Positions 20,923 through 33,038 are shown, counted from the first letter of the stretch. The stretch: DNA of 64,000 nucleotides from Allomyces arbusculus (GCA_027604705.1 JADHYV010000006.1:1-64000); one strand, 5' to 3'. Notes: generated by a model not told the origin, from the sequence alone. A program made the numbers and translations.

Positions 20923-21677
20923 GCCGTGGGCTACGGCATCGGGTATGGCCTGCGACTTCGTGCGTTGAGACATGCTTTGCGCGATTGACCAGTCTGCGAC
21001 GGCGCTGCGCGCGGCTATTCGGTCCATGTTGTGCGCGTGCGTCGTGGTGGGGGCCATGCCGAAAAATGTTAGTTTGATGGGAGTGGAATCCAAGTTGTCT
21101 TCTCATTTCAGGGGCGACATGCCAGTCAAGGTCAACCAAACACGTTCGTGGGACAGGATCTTTGGTGAAACAATGGTCACCGAGTCGTTTCCTGCGTTCC
21201 CTGAATTATAAAGCCAGCAACAAAAGCGACATGTTGGCCGGCCACAATGAACCGCGCGAAGCAAAACGCGCAATGCGATTCAAATCCCGGGTCCAGCGCG
21301 ATTCGTCTACCGGGCCTGTCCAAAGTCGTTCGGTCATGGAGCTCGCTCGAAGTTGAGCAAGCTGTGCGCCGAGGACACTGATACATAGGCCGGCGCGTGA
21401 CAAAGAGAGCAGCAAGGGGGCGGTGGGAGCAAGCTCAAAAGCAGGTGTTGTTTTGGCGTGAACTCACGAGTTGCGTTGCAAAAAGGAAGTGGAGTCAGGC
21501 TGGCTGCTGGAGACGACGAAAAACGAGCACGGCCGACCACATCACGTCACGCAGAGCGCGCACATTCCCAGCGGTCTCGCACATCCCAGAATCTCAGCAA
21601 GCACTCTTGACGACAAGACAAGCGCATCAATATTGCGCTCACCTCCCGCTGCAATTCCGCTCGTTGCGTTTGGCAAG
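20923..21677. other. Intergenic, nothing recognised
   Basis: The frame of the following LRR gene is open back to 21471, but the best ATG context is at 21678. No other exon, tRNA or repeat is supported. Confidence 0.3.
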
Positions 21678-23642
21678 ATGGCCAAGAAGAAGAAAAAGAC
21701 GAGCTCGGTCGCGACCAACCCCATACCACGAAGCGTGGTAGCTCCTGCGACCAAAACAGCATCTGCAAGTACCAATACCGCGTCTGCCTCTGCTCGGGCA
21801 TCTTCAACCACGTCGTCGTCCATTTACGTCGACGATGAGCGCCGCGCACCCATTGAGCGCATCCCTTACGACTTGCTCGAAGTGATTTGCCAATGGGTGT
21901 TGACGGGCAATCCAACCGACCGCGTCGCACTGCTACAATTTGCCATTTCGTCGGCCGCCTTTTTCGCCCCAGCTATCCGCACGGCGATTCGCGAACGCAA
22001 CCACGACCACATTTTCATTCCGCTCGAACCGCAGCGTGTCGCCAAGGACACGTGGCCGTGGACGGACGGCATGAGCGCGCCCACGGCCGAGTACGTCGTT
22101 GACCGACCCCCCAGCCCGTGGGTCAAGTGGCTGCTCGTCATGCCAGCGCGCACACCCGACCGAGCGCACGTTCCGCTCGAGGGCAAGAAGATTGTCGACT
22201 TGCCAAGGCTGAGCCGGAAATGGACGACGGTCCCGATTTCTTTGCACCAGCTCGCGCACTACACGATTGCCGAAGACAACCAGGACTACCCGATTCCGCG
22301 CGAGTGCCGGCACCTGGCCGTCTTTGACCGGTGGGAGACGTTTGATGAGTGGCCGAGGTACCCCGACACGCTCGTATCGCTCGAACTCGGCGATTTCACG
22401 CTCGTCGAGGAGGACGCGCTCTATGACGACGTGGCCGCACATTGGCCGCCGAACCTCCGATCCTTGACCGTCAAGGTCAGCCATATCTCGAGCAACGAGG
22501 TGCTCAAGGCGTTTTATCGCCATTTACCAACGACCCTGACGCGGCTCATCCTCGAGTTTGAGTGCGAGGTCGACCGATACCCGGACGACGTTGGCGGTGG
22601 GTGCAGAACAGTGCTCACGCGCGCGCTGCGGAGCATGACGGCGCTGCAAGACTTTGTGCACGATTTCTTGCGCGTCGAGGACGTGATCCCCATCGTTGAT
22701 GCGCTCTCCTGGCGTACCGCCTCGGTCGATGCCGCACCCATGCGCCAGATCACGCTCGGGCTCATTGTGCCCAACGAGGCGCCTGCTGGCGAAGTGCGAC
22801 CGCCGTCGCGCGATGGGTTCGTGGTTGCACACCTCGATATCGCCGTGAAAGAGTGGGAAAACTGGGACCCTGTCGGCGAGTACGTGCACACGGTGCTCTC
22901 GACACTGCAAGCACCAACGCTGTCGCTGCGCGTCGCATTGCCGAAATGGACCGAAGATTCGGTGCGTGACCTTGTTGACGCGCTCGTCTCGCCAACGTTG
23001 CAGGACTTGAAGCTCACGGTCTCGGGTGCCATGTCGCCGCCCGAATCGATTGCCATGGCCATGAGTGGGTCACGGTGTTTCCCGCTCGCGGCACTCGACG
23101 CAGCAGCCCTGCCGCTGACGCTCACGTCACTGTCGCTGACGCGCTGTCTGTCAAGTCGCGTGCTCGCGCGGTTTGTTGACAAGGGATGGACGTTGCCGCG
23201 CACGCTCACGCGCATCTCACTCACAGACAATGACCTCACCGCTCACGACCTGAAGGCATTACAGTCGCTGTTGCCCACTGGGTTGCAGCACCTCGATCTA
23301 TCGACGAACAAGATCCACACGCTCGTCACGCCGCTGCCGCCCAAACTGCGCACGCTCAATTTGGCGTTCAACCCGACGCTTTCGGACGAGCTGTTCCCAC
23401 AGTTATGGATTTTGTCGTTGCCCAACACGCTGCGCAGGCTCGACATTCGCATGTGCAACCTTGACGACGAATTTGGCCGGCTGTTTGTGGACGTACGGCG
23501 GCGGATCGGGCTCTCGCGCGCCGGGTGGCCTAAGTTGCAATTTGACACGGGCTTGACCAATTTTTCCTTGGATCTTGGATACACGTCGAACCGATTTTCG
23601 CCGAGTGTCTACCAGGGGCTTGTGGGTGCTTCATTGGAGTGA
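21678..23642 (+). CDS. F-box-like/leucine-rich-repeat protein, copy A (intact)
   Basis: A single open frame of 654 residues from ATG (AAGATGG) at 21678. It starts with a Lys run and a Ser/Thr/Ala-rich linker. The F-box-like segment IERIPYDLLEVICQWVLTGN, then LLQFAISSAAFFAPAIRTAI, follows at about residues 55-105. A Trp-rich region (TWPWTDG, WVKWLLVMPARTPDR, LSRKWTTVPISL) leads into irregular leucine-rich repeats from about residue 225 (PDTLVSLELGDF, PPNLRSLTVKVS) to the end (LPTGLQHLDLSTNKIHTLV, LPPKLRTLNLAFNPTLSDEL, TLRRLDIRMCNLDDEFGRL). F-box/LRR proteins usually recruit substrates to SCF ubiquitin ligases. Here that role is inferred from layout only. It is the best reference copy of the local family. 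Confidence 0.85.
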   Translation: MAKKKKKTSSVATNPIPRSVVAPATKTASASTNTASASARASSTTSSSIYVDDERRAPIERIPYDLLEVICQWVLTGNPTDRVALLQFAISSAAFFAPAIRTAIRERNHDHIFIPLEPQRVAKDTWPWTDGMSAPTAEYVVDRPPSPWVKWLLVMPARTPDRAHVPLEGKKIVDLPRLSRKWTTVPISLHQLAHYTIAEDNQDYPIPRECRHLAVFDRWETFDEWPRYPDTLVSLELGDFTLVEEDALYDDVAAHWPPNLRSLTVKVSHISSNEVLKAFYRHLPTTLTRLILEFECEVDRYPDDVGGGCRTVLTRALRSMTALQDFVHDFLRVEDVIPIVDALSWRTASVDAAPMRQITLGLIVPNEAPAGEVRPPSRDGFVVAHLDIAVKEWENWDPVGEYVHTVLSTLQAPTLSLRVALPKWTEDSVRDLVDALVSPTLQDLKLTVSGAMSPPESIAMAMSGSRCFPLAALDAAALPLTLTSLSLTRCLSSRVLARFVDKGWTLPRTLTRISLTDNDLTAHDLKALQSLLPTGLQHLDLSTNKIHTLVTPLPPKLRTLNLAFNPTLSDELFPQLWILSLPNTLRRLDIRMCNLDDEFGRLFVDVRRRIGLSRAGWPKLQFDTGLTNFSLDLGYTSNRFSPSVYQGLVGASLE

Positions 23643-24190
23643 CGACCGTGTGGATTATTCCCTTTTTGCTCTTGCCCGCTCATTTTTGGTTAATAATCGT
23701 TGTAGATGCATCCTGAACCGTTTGTTAGACACATAGTGTGCCGTGCTTCTATTCCGGCTTTCGTTGACGCTGCACTGTGCTATTGTACATGTGGTTGACG
23801 TTTGGCTCATTTCGCCCCTCTTGACACCACAAGGCACAGGATATATGATTTGTGCTTGGCTGGACTGTTCCTGCCGCCCTTGCTGAAATAAATTGCCCAC
23901 CGAGTTGGACTGAATTAACCACCAAGCTTTCTTCCTTGCCTTTTCGCAGCGTTGTCCAGGTAAGAGCCAAACGGATCAATCACATCTCACAGTGCGAACG
24001 CTCCGCATCGGTCTTGCTTCATACCTGACATGAGCAGACTGGCACACATTATCACTTGTTCGTGCGTTAGTGTCGGAATTCAATTCCTTGGCGAGGTTCG
24101 CCACATTGTTTCCTGTTAGTGTTGAACCATATTTTCGGCGCTTTGAAATGCAAGCAGCGCAGTACGCGGCCGAGTCCAGATCCCGCCAAG
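23643..24190. other. Intergenic between family copies
   Basis: No gene recognised. It separates intact copy A from the first pseudogene downstream. Confidence 0.3.
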
Positions 24191-25050
24191 ATGTCTCCTG
24201 CGATTCATCACAATTCACCAAAGCGCGGCCATAAACGAAAGAAAGTGCCACGAGCAAGCGCAGTACAAACCCAAGCAACGCCCTCGAGGCGTCAGGCTCA
24301 GAGTCGAAGAATAAGGCTTCCCTACGACTTGCTTGCCTTTGTTTGTTGCCAATTACTTGTCGTTGCACGAGCACCAACTTGGTTGAGTCTGTTTTCCGCC
24401 ATTTAACTGCACCGACACTTTTCCACCTTCACCTGGAAACGTCGCCTGCAAAATCGCTCGGACACAAAGTCATCTTTTCCGGTCTCTTGAGGGCCACGTC
24501 AAACTTGTGCAGCCTTCCCATGCTCGCGTCGTTGACGCTGAAGTACCTCTTCGTTGTTCGGTCCGTGCCGAAGTACGCCGAGTCTTTCTCGTTTCAACTT
24601 CTGCACCAAAGGCAGCTGCACCAATGGACGTTCCCAGCCACGCTCGCCGACTTGGACTTGAGCGACAACGCCATGCCGTCGCGCGACCTCAAGGACATCT
24701 TCCCATGCTTCCCGCCAACGCTGAAAGTGCTCAATCTGTCGCACAACAAGCTCTACACGCTGCTCTCGAAAAGCCGCTCTTTCCCTCGGAACTTCAGGCG
24801 CTCAACGTCTCATTCAACCCCACGCTTTCCGAGGACGTGGCCTTGGAGCATTGGCTAGATGCGCTTCCAGAATCGTGCGACAAGCTCGACATTTGCTCGT
24901 GTGGACTTGACGAGGAGATGGGGCAATTGCTCGTACATGCGGGGGGGGGGGGGGGGGGCGGTTTGGCGAGACGCGCATGAGCATGGCCAAGCTACGCATC
25001 GTCACAGACGAATTTGACTTAGTTAGGTTTTTGGTGGTAGTGCGGCGCTG
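24191..25050 (+). pseudogene. LRR-family pseudogene B (internally deleted)
   Basis: It begins MSPAIHHNSPKRGHKRKK, has the F-box-like RIRLPYDLLAFVCCQLLVV, then jumps to C-terminal repeats (LLRATSNLCSLPMLASLTLK, PATLADLDLSDNAMPSRDLK, FPPTLKVLNLSHNKLYTLL, LQALNVSFNPTLSEDV, LDICSCGLDEEMGQLLVHA). About 300 family residues are missing and the repeats lie in more than one frame. An 18-base G run at 24941-24958 replaces a segment that in relatives encodes an Arg-rich VRRRIG-like sequence, and the family resumes after it as ETRMSMAKLRIVT. Confidence 0.75.
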
Positions 25051-25059
25051 ACGGCCAAG

Positions 25060-25675
25060 AATCGATTTTCGCCAGAAGTGTGCCACAAGCTTGGTGCAAC
25101 CGATTTAGTGCGGCATCAGGTCTTTGATTTCAAGCTGTCGGGATAGAAGCGCTATTTGTTGCATGCATGAAGTCTCCATCAATCATTATTCGTTAACTTG
25201 TCGCTCGCCTGTTGTTCAAATGAACCTTTCAGCTTATGGCCTGACTAGGTATGCTGCTCCTCCTGTGCCATCACCATGGGAGGACAGCGATGGCGGCGGC
25301 TGGTTGTGTCATTTTTGGCTCCTACGATCGATGCTTCTGGCCTCTTCCAAATGGTTTGGCCGGGTTTGGCCAGCTTTATCGGCTTGGCCAGTTCTTTCAG
25401 CTCTTTTTGAAGGGCAGCCGAACAGGCCTGATGTGAAGCAAAACCTATCACAAAAACCTAACCGCGGCGATGTCTGGCCACTGTGTCGTTGTTGCAATCA
25501 GAGGTGTTCTCCAGGCTCCAGCTCTCTTGCTCAAGACGAGGTCGCCCTGCCTCTCCAGCTCTGCAGCACCCTTTCAACCACGACCAAGGGCATCGACAAG
25601 TAGGCAGCAACGTACCAGCAATAGAGCGAACGGCAACATCGTCAACGCAATCTTGCAGTCTAACCAGTTGTAATT
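25060..25675. other. Intergenic between pseudogenes
   Basis: Nothing recognised. Frames here show no family similarity. Confidence 0.3.
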
Positions 25676-27664
25676 ATGAGCACGACGACTGGTAACATCG
25701 GCGTGACGGCACACACGCTTCATGCTCCCATCGAAGTCTGCCCTACGACATTATCGTTCATGTTTGCCGCAAATTTCTTGCCATGGAGGACCGCGCAACG
25801 TTGCTGCATTTTCCTCTCGCTTCGCCCGTCGTGTTTGCTCCCACTATGCATACGGCTGCGGCTGATGAGGTCACTGAAGCCAAAGTTGTGTCGGCCAGTC
25901 ATTTGCGTCGCATATATTCTCATCTCTCGATGGCCGCACGAAATCGAAGGTCGCAGGACCTTGATGCTGGTGATGTGAGCGATACGGACTCGGACCTTTT
26001 CTTTTGGACGGACCCCGACAAGTCTTTGCATGAAGTATCCACGATTGACGACGAGGGCTGGTGCGAAGCGCAAGTTTGTCAGTCGCTACGTGATTGACGC
26101 ACGTCCAAACCCAGCTCGGCCGACATGCCGCCACATTCTTCCTGCACGCGACCAGCACCGCCGCCACGTCAAGTACGATGTTGTAATGGGGGAGGTATTG
26201 AAGCGGAAAGGGGTCGCCCAGTCTCAGAAATGGTCGACGATCCCCTCTCGCGCAGCTGCGACATGCTGTGCTTTCTGATCGCACCAAGACGCGCGCGATC
26301 CCGCCGTTGTGCCGACAACTAGCCCTCCATGTATCTGACGGAACGACTGGTTGGTTTGCCGAGTATCCCAAAAGCCTCGCTTCGCTCCGGATTGTGCATT
26401 TTCTCACCGATGACTATGACTTGCTGTTAGACGTTATGTGTGTCCCATTGGCGCTCCGTTCCTTGACCGTGGAGTTGGTGAGGACATTGATGACGAAACG
26501 CTCTGTCAATTATTTGTGAACCTGCCGCGTGCGCTCGCTGAGCTCAAGGTAGTGTATGCCGGCCCGGTCATGGCATCGCGGCACGAGGATTTGCCTGGCG
26601 CAGAGAGCGCTCCAGCGCTCGCTCAGATCCTACCCAGTTTGATGCAAATGTGCACGTTCCACCATGGCTCCATTTGCTTTGACGACGTGATCGCTGTGCT
26701 TGACGCGCTGGCGATCGGAAGAGCAAGGCCGCCGCACAAGTGTTGCAATCGCTCAAACTCGGGTTGATGTTGCCAGGAGAGCTCACCGAAATTTCATCAC
26801 TCCCGCCTCTGGGCCTGAACCGTTTCACTGTTGAGGATCTTGAGGTCTTCATCGCTTGCTGTGTGAACCTAGTCTGGGACTCGTTCTTTATGGAGGATGA
26901 TGGCGAACCGTTCTTTGACCTGTTTGCTGCACTTTCCAATTCGCGCTCCCGTGGTGGCCAGAGTACATGGTCGAGCATGCCATGGAAACGCTCGCGATTG
27001 CGCCGACACTTGCCAAACTATCTCTGACCACGCTTGCCGACTCAAACGCAAGGCGCACTGGGGTCTTTCGCGGGTTCATCCATGCCACGTCGAACCTGAC
27101 CAATCTGCGCATGCCCAAGTTGCTTTCATTGTCGTGGGCGTTTGATGCCGCGCAGTTGCGCTGGATTCTCGAGAACGGGCATGGACGTTCCCCTCCTCCC
27201 TCACGTCCTCGGACATGTCGAACAACAGCTTGAGGACGTGCGCCCTCCGCCACATGACCCCGTGCTTCCCATCTACGCTGAATTTGCTCAACCTGTCGCA
27301 CAACAAGCTCTACACGCTCTTTGCACCGTTCCCGCCCAAGCTGCAAGTAATTGACTTCTCGTTCAACTGCGCCCTTAGCGAGGACGCGTCGCCCGTGCTC
27401 TGGATGGACGCGCTCCCATCGTCGCTTCGCACGCTCGACATTCGGTCTTGTCGAATCGATGAGGATGTGGGCGCGTTGATCTTGGCGTTGCGGAAGCGCA
27501 TGGGCATGACGGCTGCTGGCATGGCCAAGCTGCGGATTGTCACTGGGTCCCGGCTTGGTGACAGGGATGATAAAAGCGAGGACATTGCGTTCAATCGGTT
27601 CGACCGTCGTACGTACATGGCGCTCATGTCGGCTGAGCCATCGTCGCGACCGCAAAGGGGGTGA
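25676..27664 (+). pseudogene. LRR-family pseudogene C (full length, many frame breaks)
   Basis: The order of family segments is kept: an F-box-like piece near 25725-25790, then LLHFPLASPVVFAPTMHTAA, middle repeats (LALRSLTVELV, LPRALAELKVVYAG), KLGLMLPGELTEISSLP, and a long intact C-terminal stretch 27215-27664 (LNLLNLSHNKLYTLFAPFPP, LQVIDFSFNCALSEDASPVL, SLRTLDIRSCRIDEDVGALI, GMAKLRIVTGSRLG). These pieces lie in all three frames, so several indels have accumulated. The conserved C-terminus argues for decay that is not very old, or for selection that lasted longer there. Confidence 0.75.
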
Positions 27665-28001
27665 AGGGTGAGAGAGGGTGAGAACGGCTCTTTTTTTTCC
27701 GTATTTGTCATTGGCATTTTCAAAATACTTTGTACATTCTAGGGTACGTATTCTGAGCGAGACTGCTGCTGAGAGGCCAGCATCCTGATCTGCTCTTGCA
27801 GGCTGCTGCCTTTCCACAATACACAGTGATCTCACGAACCACTCGTCAGTCACATCAGTCACAACAGGATCTGGCCAGTCATTCCTCTTGCCACAACGGT
27901 TCAGAAAAATAGCAGCTCCAACCGCCACAGCATCAGCAACTTGTTGTAACCGCAGCTCGCCACCTCCGTTCCCATTGAGCGATTTGTCGACTGCAGCAAT
28001 C
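27665..28001. other. Intergenic between pseudogenes
   Basis: Nothing recognised between pseudogenes C and D. Confidence 0.3.
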
Positions 28002-29401
28002 ATGAGCGCATTTTTACGGCCAACACCTACACGCCCGGTCCAGCGGAGATGCGCTCGCCAATATCACAGCTACTCAACGACTTTCTTGTCGTTCTGTGCC
28101 GCCACGTACTTCCCATGGCCGATCGCGCGACTTGGTGAGCTTGCTGTCCCGTCCCTTTTTGCGCCTGCTATCCAGACCGCAATCGCAGACGATAACATGG
28201 ATCGCATCAAGTATTTTGTCGCTCACCAAAAATGGCACGCGACCGACGATGCATCTGATGCAAACGACGCCGACGGCTCTAAGTAATATGACGATCCCAA
28301 CCGAGTATTCGAGATGCTGGCTGGGGAACTGCTCCCCGAGAAATCAGCAGTGGAGAATTATTAGCCAAGTCCAAGGCGCAAATTTGTGGGCCATTACCAT
28401 TGACGGCCAACGTGGCGCCTCATTCTACTGGCAGGAGACACGCCGACATTTGCTTGCGATGCCATGGCACAAGGCCACCAACGCAGCTTGTTACGCAAAT
28501 GGTCTTCAGTTCTGATTTTACTCGCTCAGATATGTCACTTTGTGCTCACAACCATGATGAGCGCATGGCTGTTCCGCTTTTGTGCCAAACTTTGGCGGTA
28601 CTTTCGTGGCTCGCATCCTATGATTTGATTGACGAGTATGCACCTGGCTACCGTCGCGCTGCTGCACATGGTCGACATGCTTGCTGACGACAAGTTGCCT
28701 CAATGCACTTCAGTCGAATCGCCGCTTGTGCAGCTGCACTACAAACTGACACAAGCGCTTGTCGAGCTCATGAGTGTGCATGTGGGGCCGATCGTCCGGG
28801 GGGGGGGGGGGGGGGGGGAGGAAAGTGGGACATTTTCCCGCAAGCGGGGAAACGGAAGTTTTAAACCAAACAAATAACACCCAAAATGACGTTGCACAAC
28901 GTTTAGTTATAATCGGGGGTTTTGGANNNNNNNNNNTGTGGTTGGTGGGGGGCGGGTTGGGCGGGGGCGGGGCGGGGCGGGCGGGGCGGGCGGGCGCGCG
29001 GCCCCCCCCCCCCCCCTGAACGTGCTCGATTGTCGCGCAATCGGCTCAACGCTCTGTTTCCTCCACTCCATTTCCACCCAAGCTGCGAGTGCTCAACGTT
29101 TCGTTTAATCGGGGGAGTTTGCGAGAACGTGTCACCCAAAGTTTAGATCAGCGCGCTGCCCAAATCTTTGCGCGAACTTGACGTGCGGTTGTGCCAACTT
29201 GGCCAAGAGGCTGGACCCTTGCTTGTTGCCGCACGGGAACGCATGAGGACGACATTCGTACAAACACCAGCGGGGCGCGGTCCTTTGCGAAAAGCTGGGC
29301 TCGGGTTCCTCTCGTTGTTGGAATTTGTCCGCGTCGTTTGTCATGTCAATAGATACAATGCAGACGCGCCTGTCGCGGGTCTGCAGTCGCCTTTCGACTA
29401 A
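28002..29401 (+). pseudogene. LRR-family pseudogene D (contains assembly gap)
   Basis: It starts MSAFLRPTPTRPVQRR. A piece with AVPSLFAPAIQTAIADDNMD matches the family's FFAPAIRTAI segment. Repeats near the 3' end (LSRNRLNALFPPLHFHP, LRELDVRLCQLGQEAGPLLV, AARERMR) match other copies. A 21-base G run (28798-28818), a 10-N gap (28927-28936) and a C run (about 29002-29016) interrupt it, so true length and the number of breaks cannot be judged. Confidence 0.7.
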
Positions 29402-29605
29402 GGGCACCTCAGGCCGCTCCGCACCACATCAATGATTCGCGTTGTCGGCCGCTTTATTTGAGAATGGGTATCTCAATACGAAGCAGAATGAGCAAGGGGC
29501 TGGCAAGCGTGAGTGACAAGCGAGTGGCTTGGAAACCAGAGAAACTTGGACGCGGAAACCTAATGCCATTCTTCCCTTGATTCCTCTGCAACGAACGGTC
29601 TCATC
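29402..29605. other. Intergenic
   Basis: Short spacer between pseudogene D and copy E. Nothing recognised. Confidence 0.25.
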
Positions 29606-31513
29606 ATGCACAGCATCTCATCCAAGGACACTTCTCGCACAATGAAGCGCGAATCCAGCTCATCGGCAATCTCGCAAGAATCCACGTGCGGAGATGTAAG
29701 GACGCGGTTCATCATTTGCTCCAGCTCAACGTTGACACGCAACTATCCCATGCATCAAGCACCGATTGAGCACCTGCCCTACGACGTTGTTGAAATCATC
29801 TCCCAGTGGGCCTTGGCGGGCACCATCTCGGACCGCACAGCGCTGTTGCATTTGGCCATTTCGTCGCCTGTGTTCTTTGCTCCATCCGTGAACACTGCAG
29901 TGCGCCATCGCCGCCGTAACATCCCGTTTGTTACTCCAGGAAAAAAATTTTCCGTAGCTTCCGAGGACGAATGGCCATGGACTGAGAGCGTCGCTGCGCA
30001 GACGGGTGGCTTTGTTGCCGACATGAAGGCACCCTCCAACCTGACCTGGACATGGCGTTTGATCTTGCCGACGCGCACAATTGAGCGGATTCACGTGCCT
30101 CTCAGCGAAGGAAGGACGGGTGGGTTGAATTGGATCTCGCGAAAATGGACAACGATTCCTGTGCCCGAGACGCAGCTTTTGCGCTACACGTCCAATGTGT
30201 CCAACCAGGACTTGCCAGTTCCACGTGCTTGCCAATACTTGACGTTATGGCGTGCCGACTGGGAAAAGCCGAATATTTCACCCATGTACTTGAACGCGCT
30301 CGTTACGCTCGAGCTGTTGTACATTGACCTGGACGATGCTGCGCGACAGCACTCTCTTGCATCGTTATCTGCGCTCCGGTCCTTGATCGTCAAGTTTGGT
30401 CTTATCAAGAACAGCGACGTACTGCACGCTTTTTATCAGCAACTTCCAACAACACTTGTTGCGCTCAAACTGTCATTTGGCGAGGAAGAGTACCCAAATG
30501 ATACTGGCCGAGAACGGATGGCAGTGTCACCTGCAAGTGCTCTTCAACAAATGAAGCTGCTGAGAGTCTTTTTCCCACGATTATTTGCGTACCGAGGACT
30601 TGCCTATTGTCACTGACGCCCTCACCTTGCACACCGGATCGTCCGATCCTGTTCCAATGCGACACCTCCGGCTCGTGCTTGCTTTCCGGATACTGCGCCA
30701 CTGGTTGAGCGTCGTGAAAAGCCGCGTGCAGGTCTGACCGTCTTGCACCTGGTTTGCGAAACCCACGAGTGCGAACAGCCCCGCGCTGGTGATGAGCGTG
30801 TAGGCAAGGCCCTCGCCATCCTGCCTACGCCAATGCAGTCGTTGCATCTGTCGCTGCCCGAGTGGACTGACAATCTAGCACATGTCGTGCTGGACAAGCT
30901 CGCAGCATCAACCCTGCGTGCCATCAAGCTTTCGTTCACCAATGACCTCGATGATTTAGATTCAAGCTCGAGCGTACATTCCTACTTTCCTCTTGACGCA
31001 CTTGATCCTGCCCGAATGCCCCCAGCACTCGCATCTCTGGCGCTCACCAACTGCCCGCTGGGTCGCATAATGTCTGACGCGATCAAGGGGGGATGGACAA
31101 TGTCATCAACACTCACATCTATCCAGTTGGGCGACAATGGTCTCACAACCGACGACCTTGCAGTGTTGCAGCCGCTATTACCGCCCAATTTGCAGCATCT
31201 TGATATTTCGACGAACAAGTTGCACTCGCTGATTGCCCCGCTACCGTCCAAATTGCACAATCTCAATATTGCCGGTAATCCGGGGCTCTCGGAAGACATG
31301 ACCCCGGACAAGTGGATCTCATCTCTGCCATCTACACTGCGGTGTCTTGATATCCGTTTGTGCAACTTCAACAACCAAGTCGGGCAGATGTTGATTGAAG
31401 CGCGCCGCCGTGCTGGGGGAATGCGTGCCGGGTGGCCCAAGCTGGAGATTGTGGTGGACCAGCGTATGATTGTGGTGTACCCCATCAACCGGTTTTCCGA
31501 TGAAGTGTATTAA
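29606..31513 (+). pseudogene. F-box-like/LRR protein, copy E (nearly open)
   Basis: The start is ATG 29606 (MHSISSKDTSRTMKRE) or 29642. The first frame runs to 30616 and includes APIEHLPYDVVEIISQWALA, LLHLAISSPVFFAPSVNTAV, WTWRLILPTRTIERIHVP and ISRKWTTIPVPETQLLRYTS. The second, 30743-31513, holds the C-terminal repeats (LPPNLQHLDISTNKLHSLI, LPSKLHNLNIAGNPGLSEDM, TLRCLDIRLCNFNNQVGQML). The short piece between them continues family sequence (DYLRTEDLPIVTDALTL, VPMRHLRLVLAF) in a third reading, so about two frame breaks separate two long intact halves. Either this is a young pseudogene or the breaks are sequence errors. The expected product is about 630 residues. Confidence 0.75.
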
Positions 31514-32362
31514 GCGCTCTGTGGGTGTGATCTCGAGTGAGACACCTGTGATCGTGTTTGTGTGGAGATTATACTGGCGTGCCACACGCAGCATACATGA
31601 TTGATTCAGAATGCGAAGTACTCAGACGACGCTGGGCTCTTCAGAAGAGACTGAGCAGATAGCCTCTTGCTTCTCCCTTGGAGGGGCCGTATAGAGGCAG
31701 AGCGCGACTTCACCACTCCCGCATGTCCTCATTGGCGAACTTGCGCCGTTTGTAGTCCGGTGTTGCTGTGGTTCAGTTGTTAGGGGTATCCCGCTGGGCG
31801 TTTCCCCCCCCCCCCCCCCACACACACACACACACACAGAGCTGTCAGCGTCCGGACCAGACGCGGATTCGTCCAGCTCGAGGGCGTCCCGACGCGCCCC
31901 GGAAAGAAAAGTGGGCGCGGATGATACATATTAAATATACATTGACGCGAATTCGAACCCGTCACCTACAACCTCCACCACAACGACGCCCCACGCCAGC
32001 GTCCTGTCGTGCCAGCGCAACCAAAAAACAGGACCACAAACATGGACACGGCTGGACAAACAATGGCAAACGGCCCGACCGGCTCAGATCGCGGGATGAA
32101 GAGGTCAAGAGATGGCAGCAAAGCGACCTACCAAACGACGTGCCGCGGTAAAATGCGGGCAGTCTGCCCGTTCACACCGATGCACCTGACGGCCGCGCAG
32201 AAGAGGGGGAGGTGGCGAGCGTGGGATACTGGAACTTGTAGGTGTTGAATGGGTGCTCAGAAATGTCCATGTGTCGCAGCTAGTCGCAGTCCACCTGCCA
32301 GGCCTCGAACTGCACGAAGAGGTTGCTCATCCTCTTGGGAGGATGTGGCCCGTAATTGAGAA
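31514..32362. other. Intergenic with C run and CA microsatellite
   Basis: It contains a 16-base C run (31804-31819) directly followed by a (CA) repeat to about 31838. No gene recognised. The low-complexity junction may be an assembly weak point. Confidence 0.35.
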
Positions 32363-33038
32363 CTACTGTTCGGCATCGACAATCGTGCCACAAAGACACG
32401 CGAAATCCTGAGCGACCTTGTAGAGCATCGGGGACCGGCGCTCGATCTTGTGCCACCACTCGACCATGGACTCATGGCTAAACGGGACTGAGAAGCGCTC
32501 ATCATCGTTGCAATAGCGGTCAAACTCGCCGTGCGCCGACGCGAAATCCAGGTTGTCCTCGACACGACCGACTTGCCTCTTGGCACTCAGTGAGTGAGGC
32601 TTTCACTGCGGCCAAAACCGCCTTGATCGAGCCGTCGTGCAGTGGAGCCGTGCTCGCATCATGGTCCCATGCAGTCGATGCGGCTGCGGTGGTCACCAGA
32701 GCGTCGGCGCGTGGTTGTTGGGCGAGCAGCTTGCGACCAATGCCATAATCGTCAACCATGTTGGTGAGCACCTTCTTAATGTCCTCGGCAACGCTGAAGG
32801 GCAAGTCAACATTGATCGGGTACCAGTCACGGTTGACGAATGACTGCGTGCACTGTGTGAAGACGCACGTCAGCAACTCAGCGAGATCATGGGGGGGGGG
32901 GGGGGGCGGGAAAAACGGGCCAAGAAAAGAAGGAATTTCGTACAGCTGTGAGTCCAGTATAGCCCTTGCCAAGCGCGCCCGCATGCCACCCGTCCATGAC
33001 GAGAGAGACTCACCTGGGGGCATCGGTGAGCAGCTCAC
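32363..33038 (-). mobile_element. hAT-type transposase remnant, C-terminal part
   Basis: On the minus strand, the end of the frame reads FASAHGEFDRYCNDDERFSV, MVEWWHKIERRSPMLYKVAQ and DFACLCGTIVDAEQ before a stop at 32363-32365. A WW pair followed by P-x-L-x-x-V/M-A-x-D-F/Y is the hallmark of the hAT dimerisation domain. Upstream, NRDWYPINVDLPFSVAEDIK and VLTNMVDDYGIGRKLLAQ fit the helical stretch before it, but lie in a different frame, and a G/C run (32891-32906) sits at their start. The DDE catalytic part and the zinc-finger N-terminus were not identified. This is a plain DNA transposon relic inside the LRR cluster. Confidence 0.55.
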
